A stretch of DNA of 64,000 bases from Nocardia cyriacigeorgica (GTDB lineage: Bacteria; Actinomycetota; Actinomycetes; Mycobacteriales; Mycobacteriaceae). This document shows, piece by piece, positions 60,780 to 64,000 of the stretch. The first letter of the stretch is position 1. Each line of letters starts with the position of its first letter. Both the position numbers and the translations under genes were made by a program. The notes under the pieces are model-generated. The model was not told where the DNA came from and did no database searches. It was given only the letters and a program-made list of their open reading frames with translations. The stretch lies in the NCBI RefSeq assembly GCF_005863245.1, contig NZ_VBUT01000010.1, positions 186,001 to 250,000 on the forward strand. The letters run 5' to 3'.

Positions 60780-61913
60780 CTATGACAGCTTCCGCTCACC
60801 CAGCCGTTCGGCGGCGATCCGCTCCCCGACCTGTTCGAGTAGCGGTGCGGCCTCGGCCATCGATCGGCCCGGATCGGGTTCCACATCGGCCAGGGCGTAG
60901 CCGGCCATGAAGCCTTCCGCGGTGAGCTCGTCCGGCGCGAGGTCGATGCGTCCGGCGACGGCGATGACGGGCACGCCCGCCGATCGCGCGGCAGCGCAGA
61001 CTCCCATCGGCGCTTTCCCGTGCAGGGTCTGCCGGTCCAGGCACCCTTCGCCGGTGATGACAACGCTGGCCGATTCCAGCACCGCCCCGAAGTCGAGCAG
61101 TTCGAGCACCACCTCGATGCCACTGCGCATCTGCGCCCCGAGCGCGGCCATCGCACCGAAGCCGGTACCGCCCGCCGCACCCGCACCAGGACGACCGGCA
61201 TGCGTTTCGCCGACCAGTGCGGCCCAATTCTGGAGTGCCGCTTCGAGAACCGCCTGGTCCTCGGGTCCCGCGCCCTTCTGCGCGGAATACACCGCGACGG
61301 CACCCGAGGGCCCGAGCAGCGGATTGTCCACATCACTGGCGATGACGAACGTCGCCTCCGCCAGGCCGGGATGCAATCCTCTCAGGTCCAACCGCTTCGC
61401 ATCCCGCAAAGCCGCACCGCCCCTTGGCACTTCGTGCCCGCCCGGGCCGTAGATGCGCGCCCCGAGCGCCGTCAGCATGCCCGCCCCGCCGTCGGTCGAC
61501 GCGCTACCGCCGAGTCCGAGCACGATCCGTTCGGCACCCACTGACAGCGCGTGCGCGATGACGACGCCGAGCCCGAACGTGCTGGCGTGCAACGGATCCG
61601 GGCGTCCATCGGGAAGCTTCGCCAGACCGACGACCGCGGCGAGTTCGATCACCGCGGTGTCGCCGCGCACCGCATAGGAGGCTTCCACCGTCTCGCCGGT
61701 CGGCCCGGGGGCGGGCAGGGTGACCCGCGTCCACCCCGCCGAGACGAACGCGTCGACGGTCCCGTCCCCGCCGTCGGCCACCGGCACCCGCACCACCCGC
61801 GCGTCCGGGCACACCCGCGCGATGCCTGTGGCCAGCGCCGATGCCACCTCGGCAGCGGACAGCGATCCTTTGAATTTGTCCGGGGCGAGTACGACGGTCG
61901 GCACCGACTCCAT
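60780..61913 (-). CDS. Glycerate kinase (GarK/GlxK family)
   Basis: 377 aa from ATG 61913. It phosphorylates glycerate to phosphoglycerate. Family motifs are APDKFKGSLSAAEVASAL at the start, VPVADGGDGTVDAF, GLGGSASTDGGAGML, ASDVDNPLLGPSGAV and GEGCLDRQTLHGKAP. The enzyme is full length and appears to stand alone; no glyoxylate or glycerate pathway gene is next to it. It is divergent from a GNAT gene. Confidence 0.92.
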   Translation of the reverse strand: MESVPTVVLAPDKFKGSLSAAEVASALATGIARVCPDARVVRVPVADGGDGTVDAFVSAGWTRVTLPAPGPTGETVEASYAVRGDTAVIELAAVVGLAKLPDGRPDPLHASTFGLGVVIAHALSVGAERIVLGLGGSASTDGGAGMLTALGARIYGPGGHEVPRGGAALRDAKRLDLRGLHPGLAEATFVIASDVDNPLLGPSGAVAVYSAQKGAGPEDQAVLEAALQNWAALVGETHAGRPGAGAAGGTGFGAMAALGAQMRSGIEVVLELLDFGAVLESASVVITGEGCLDRQTLHGKAPMGVCAAARSAGVPVIAVAGRIDLAPDELTAEGFMAGYALADVEPDPGRSMAEAAPLLEQVGERIAAERLGERKLS

Positions 61914-62021
61914 CCTGAGATTGTCCAATGCCGCGCCGTCTGCCGCACCCCGGCGCGCGACCCGCGTCCCGGCCACCGATACGACCACGCGATGCGATGT
62001 GTCCGCGGCCCGCCGGTGGAG

Positions 62022-62027
62022 TAGCTT
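62022..62027 (+). promoter_or_regulatory. Likely -10 of a leaderless GNAT mRNA
   Basis: TAGCTT ends 6 nt before ATG 62034, and there is no Shine-Dalgarno sequence. Confidence 0.5.
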
Positions 62028-62033
62028 CGAGCC

Positions 62034-62345
62034 ATGTCGACAGAGGTCCGCAACAACACCGCACTGGAACGCTTCGAGATCTACGTCGACGGCGCGATCG
62101 CCGGGTACGCGGAGTACCAGGACACCAATGCCGAACGTGCTTTCGTGCACACCGAGATCTACTCCCAGTACGAGGGCCAGGGCTACGGCCGCATGCTCGT
62201 CGAGACCTCGCTGAACCAGACCCGCGCCGACCATCTCGGCGCCCTGCCGATGTGCCCGATGGTGCGCCACTTCGTGGAGACCCGCCCGGAGTACCTGCCG
62301 ATGGTGCCGCACTGGGCCCGCGGGCGCCTCGGGCTCCCGCAGTAG
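62034..62345 (+). CDS. Small GNAT-family N-acetyltransferase (YjdJ-like)
   Basis: 103 aa. The short GNAT form: FEIYVDGAIAGYAEY, HTEIYSQYEGQGYGRMLVET with the acetyl-CoA pyrophosphate loop Q-G-x-G-R, and PMCPMVRHFVETRPEYLP, whose CP...Y tail is typical of this subgroup. The acceptor is unknown. Confidence 0.88.
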   Translation: MSTEVRNNTALERFEIYVDGAIAGYAEYQDTNAERAFVHTEIYSQYEGQGYGRMLVETSLNQTRADHLGALPMCPMVRHFVETRPEYLPMVPHWARGRLGLPQ

Positions 62346-62528
62346 ACAGCCCGGCCGAGCGCACAGCGTCTTCCCCCGGCACCATCCCGCCCGGCGTGTT
62401 CTTCATCGCGCGGCCGGTGCGCTGCCCGAAATGGGCCTGAGCCCGGGGCGCGCCGCGGTTCGCCGAGAGTATCCAGGCGCAACCCAGCTGAGATCAGCGG
62501 CCGACGCGGGCTGCGATCGGCCGCGCGC

Positions 62529-63290
62529 TCAGTACGCCGCGACGGCCCCGTCCAGCGCCTGCTGAAGATCCGTCTTCACCAACCGCGCGATCTCGCCGGG
62601 CCGGGCGGGCAGGTCCACGATCGGCACCCCGAAGTAGAAGCTGGCCGACTTCGCCTCCTCTTTGGTCGGCTCCACCGCCGGATCGGGGCGAGGCCCGTAG
62701 CTGAGGCCGATGCTGAGCAGCGCGGGGTCCGTGCCCAGCTTCATGGTGCGGAAGGCGATATGCCCGATGCCGCTGCCGACGGGCTGCACCTTGGTGGGGT
62801 CGACGTCGTTGCAGGTGCCTTCGGGGAAGACCGCGAGGCAGTCGCCGTCGTGCATGCGTTCGGCACAGATGTCCATCATCCGCTGGCCCGCCGCGTTCAC
62901 CGCGCGCAGTCCGTGGTCGCGGCCACGGAAGACGGGAATGCCGCCCATCATGTCGATCTTGCGGCGTTGATCGCGTTCGAGGAACAGCTCGTCTTTGGCC
63001 AGCACCCGCACCCGGCCGATGATGGGTCGCAGTTCGCTGCGCCAGGCGGCCGCGGCGACGGTGTAGGGGTCGAGCTGGGACAGGTGATTGATCGCGATCA
63101 GCAGCGGTTTGCGGGAACGGATCAGTTCCGCGATCCGCGCCCTGGCGCCGGCGGCATAGCTGATCCGCGGCCGGAAACGCCGTCCGAGCAGGGCGTATGC
63201 CGCGCGCGCCTGGAACCGCCGCTGCTGATGCGAGCGGTAGTAGTCGTACACGGCATCGCTGTTTTCGAGGACGACCTCGGGCGGTTGCAT
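62529..63290 (-). CDS. 1-acylglycerol-3-phosphate acyltransferase-family protein
   Basis: About 253 aa from ATG 63290. The PlsC motifs are N-H-x4-D in AINHLSQLDPY, the GGIPVFRGR block and FPEGTCN. It probably acylates a lysophospholipid or another glycerol ester. There is no clear membrane helix except a possible monotopic segment. The start is supported by TAGAGT 7 nt upstream (63298-63303), a leaderless -10. It is divergent from the AlgH gene. Confidence 0.85.
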   Translation of the reverse strand: MQPPEVVLENSDAVYDYYRSHQQRRFQARAAYALLGRRFRPRISYAAGARARIAELIRSRKPLLIAINHLSQLDPYTVAAAAWRSELRPIIGRVRVLAKDELFLERDQRRKIDMMGGIPVFRGRDHGLRAVNAAGQRMMDICAERMHDGDCLAVFPEGTCNDVDPTKVQPVGSGIGHIAFRTMKLGTDPALLSIGLSYGPRPDPAVEPTKEEAKSASFYFGVPIVDLPARPGEIARLVKTDLQQALDGAVAAY

Positions 63291-63297
63291 GCCGCCG

Positions 63298-63303
63298 ACT
63301 CTA
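63298..63303 (-). promoter_or_regulatory. Likely -10 of a leaderless acyltransferase mRNA
   Basis: On the minus strand TAGAGT ends 7 nt before ATG 63290; no ribosome-binding site is visible. Confidence 0.45.
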
Positions 63304-63424
63304 CGACGCCGCTCGTCCCGGTCAACGCCCATGTTGATCTTGTCACCGAGCTCGCGCGTGTTCGCCGCGACACGGAACGCGAAGACAAGCGGCGCGACGG
63401 CGCGATAGCTGCGATGATGACGGT

Positions 63425-64000
63425 GTGGCACGCGCAGAAGACCCGGATGATCGGAAAACTCGCGGCGGTGGCGGTGAGCACGGCAGGCGAAGTTTTCACC
63501 GTGGTGAGCAAGTAGTCCGCGCGGGCACCCTGCTGGTGTCCTCGACCGAACTCGTGGAACCCACTTTCCGGCGCACCGTCATCTACATCATCGAACACAA
63601 CGACGCCGGCAGCCTCGGCGTGGTGATCAACCGCCCGAGCGATACGGCCGTCCATGATGTGCTGCCGCAGTGGGCCGAGGTGGCGGCCGCGCCGCGCACC
63701 CTGTTCGTCGGCGGTCCGGTCAAACGCGATGCCGCGCTATGCCTCGGCACGCTGCGGGTCGGCGCGTCCATCGAGGGTGTGGCGGGTCTGCGCCGGATCG
63801 ACGGCCGGGTGGTGTTGATCGATCTGGACAGCGATCCCACCCGGATCGCCCCGCTGGTGGAGGGTGTTCGTATCTTCGCCGGGTACGCGGGCTGGACGTT
63901 CGGGCAGCTCGAGGGCGAACTGGAGCAGGACGATTGGATCGTGCTCTCGGCGCTGCCGAGTGATCCGATCACCTCCCGCCGCACCGATCTGTGGGCCGAG
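63425..64000 (+). CDS. YqgE/AlgH family protein, truncated by the window end
   Basis: 192 codons are visible from GTG 63425, and the frame is open to position 64000. RAGTLLVSSTELVEPTFRRT, YIIEHNDAGSLGVVINRPSD, FVGGPVKRDAALCLG, VRIFAGYAGWTFGQLEGEL and DWIVLSALPSD are all AlgH/YqgE motifs. The family's function is unclear. No earlier in-frame start and no strong ribosome site were found, so the N-terminus is somewhat uncertain; about 10-20 residues are probably missing at the C-terminus. Confidence 0.85.
   Translation, partial: MARAEDPDDRKTRGGGGEHGRRSFHRGEQVVRAGTLLVSSTELVEPTFRRTVIYIIEHNDAGSLGVVINRPSDTAVHDVLPQWAEVAAAPRTLFVGGPVKRDAALCLGTLRVGASIEGVAGLRRIDGRVVLIDLDSDPTRIAPLVEGVRIFAGYAGWTFGQLEGELEQDDWIVLSALPSDPITSRRTDLWAE

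Overview
The window is high-GC chromosomal DNA from a mycolic-acid actinobacterium, most likely Nocardia or a close Nocardiaceae relative. The inference rests on MmpL3, AftD, a TmaT-type acyltransferase and DUF3068/DUF2613 proteins. Gene order also follows Mycobacterium tuberculosis Rv0243 to about Rv0205 read backwards: fadA2/fabG4/htdX, TetR-lpqI, DUF2613-aftD, TmaT/DUF3068, GT4/methyltransferase, aldehyde dehydrogenase, pckG, two divergent GTPases, trmB-NYN-mmpL3, AI-2E permease. No tRNA, rRNA, CRISPR array, prophage or insertion sequence was seen, so this looks like core chromosome with some lineage-specific inserts.

Left part (1-11.9 kb): a truncated secretory lipase with a co-oriented exported protein; divergent fadA2 and fabG4-htdX; a DUF5685 protein with a cysteine-packed tail; a TetR regulator whose promoter carries a site resembling a perfect palindrome in the fadA2/fabG4 gap; LpqI; a universal stress protein; isochorismate synthase; and a DUF2613 micro-protein.

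Cell-envelope block (12-40.3 kb): AftD, TmaT-like acyltransferase, the DUF3068 lipomannan-maturation homologue, a MOP-type flippase overlapping a large membrane protein, a GT4 glycosyltransferase, a methyltransferase, aldehyde dehydrogenase and PEP carboxykinase. These are followed by two dynamin-like proteins with degenerate nucleotide-binding motifs, an SDR, a second secretory lipase, and the tightly overlapping trmB-NYN-mmpL3 operon ending in a strong bidirectional terminator.

Membrane and signalling block (40.3-52.9 kb): a DUF2339 protein, a DUF1707 protein, a MacS-type two-component system, an AI-2E permease, a class III adenylate cyclase, an LPG-synthase-like membrane protein, DUF3054, a penicillin-binding-protein homologue that has lost its catalytic residues, and aroQ.

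Accessory/regulatory block (53-64 kb): an F420-type oxidoreductase under paired palindromes, a TRIC channel, an ECF sigma factor and a redoxin separated by a nine-copy 19-bp tandem array, an ArsR-SRPBCC fusion, a three-gene ABC operon with an overlapping XRE regulator, an imine-reductase/HxlR pair, glycerate kinase, a GNAT protein, an acyltransferase and the start of an AlgH/YqgE gene.

A recurring regulatory feature is a TANNNT hexamer 6-7 nt before the start codon of at least eleven genes, as expected of leaderless actinobacterial transcripts. Most other genes have clear Shine-Dalgarno sequences or translational overlap. All family assignments come from reading motifs and remembered family features; no database search was run.
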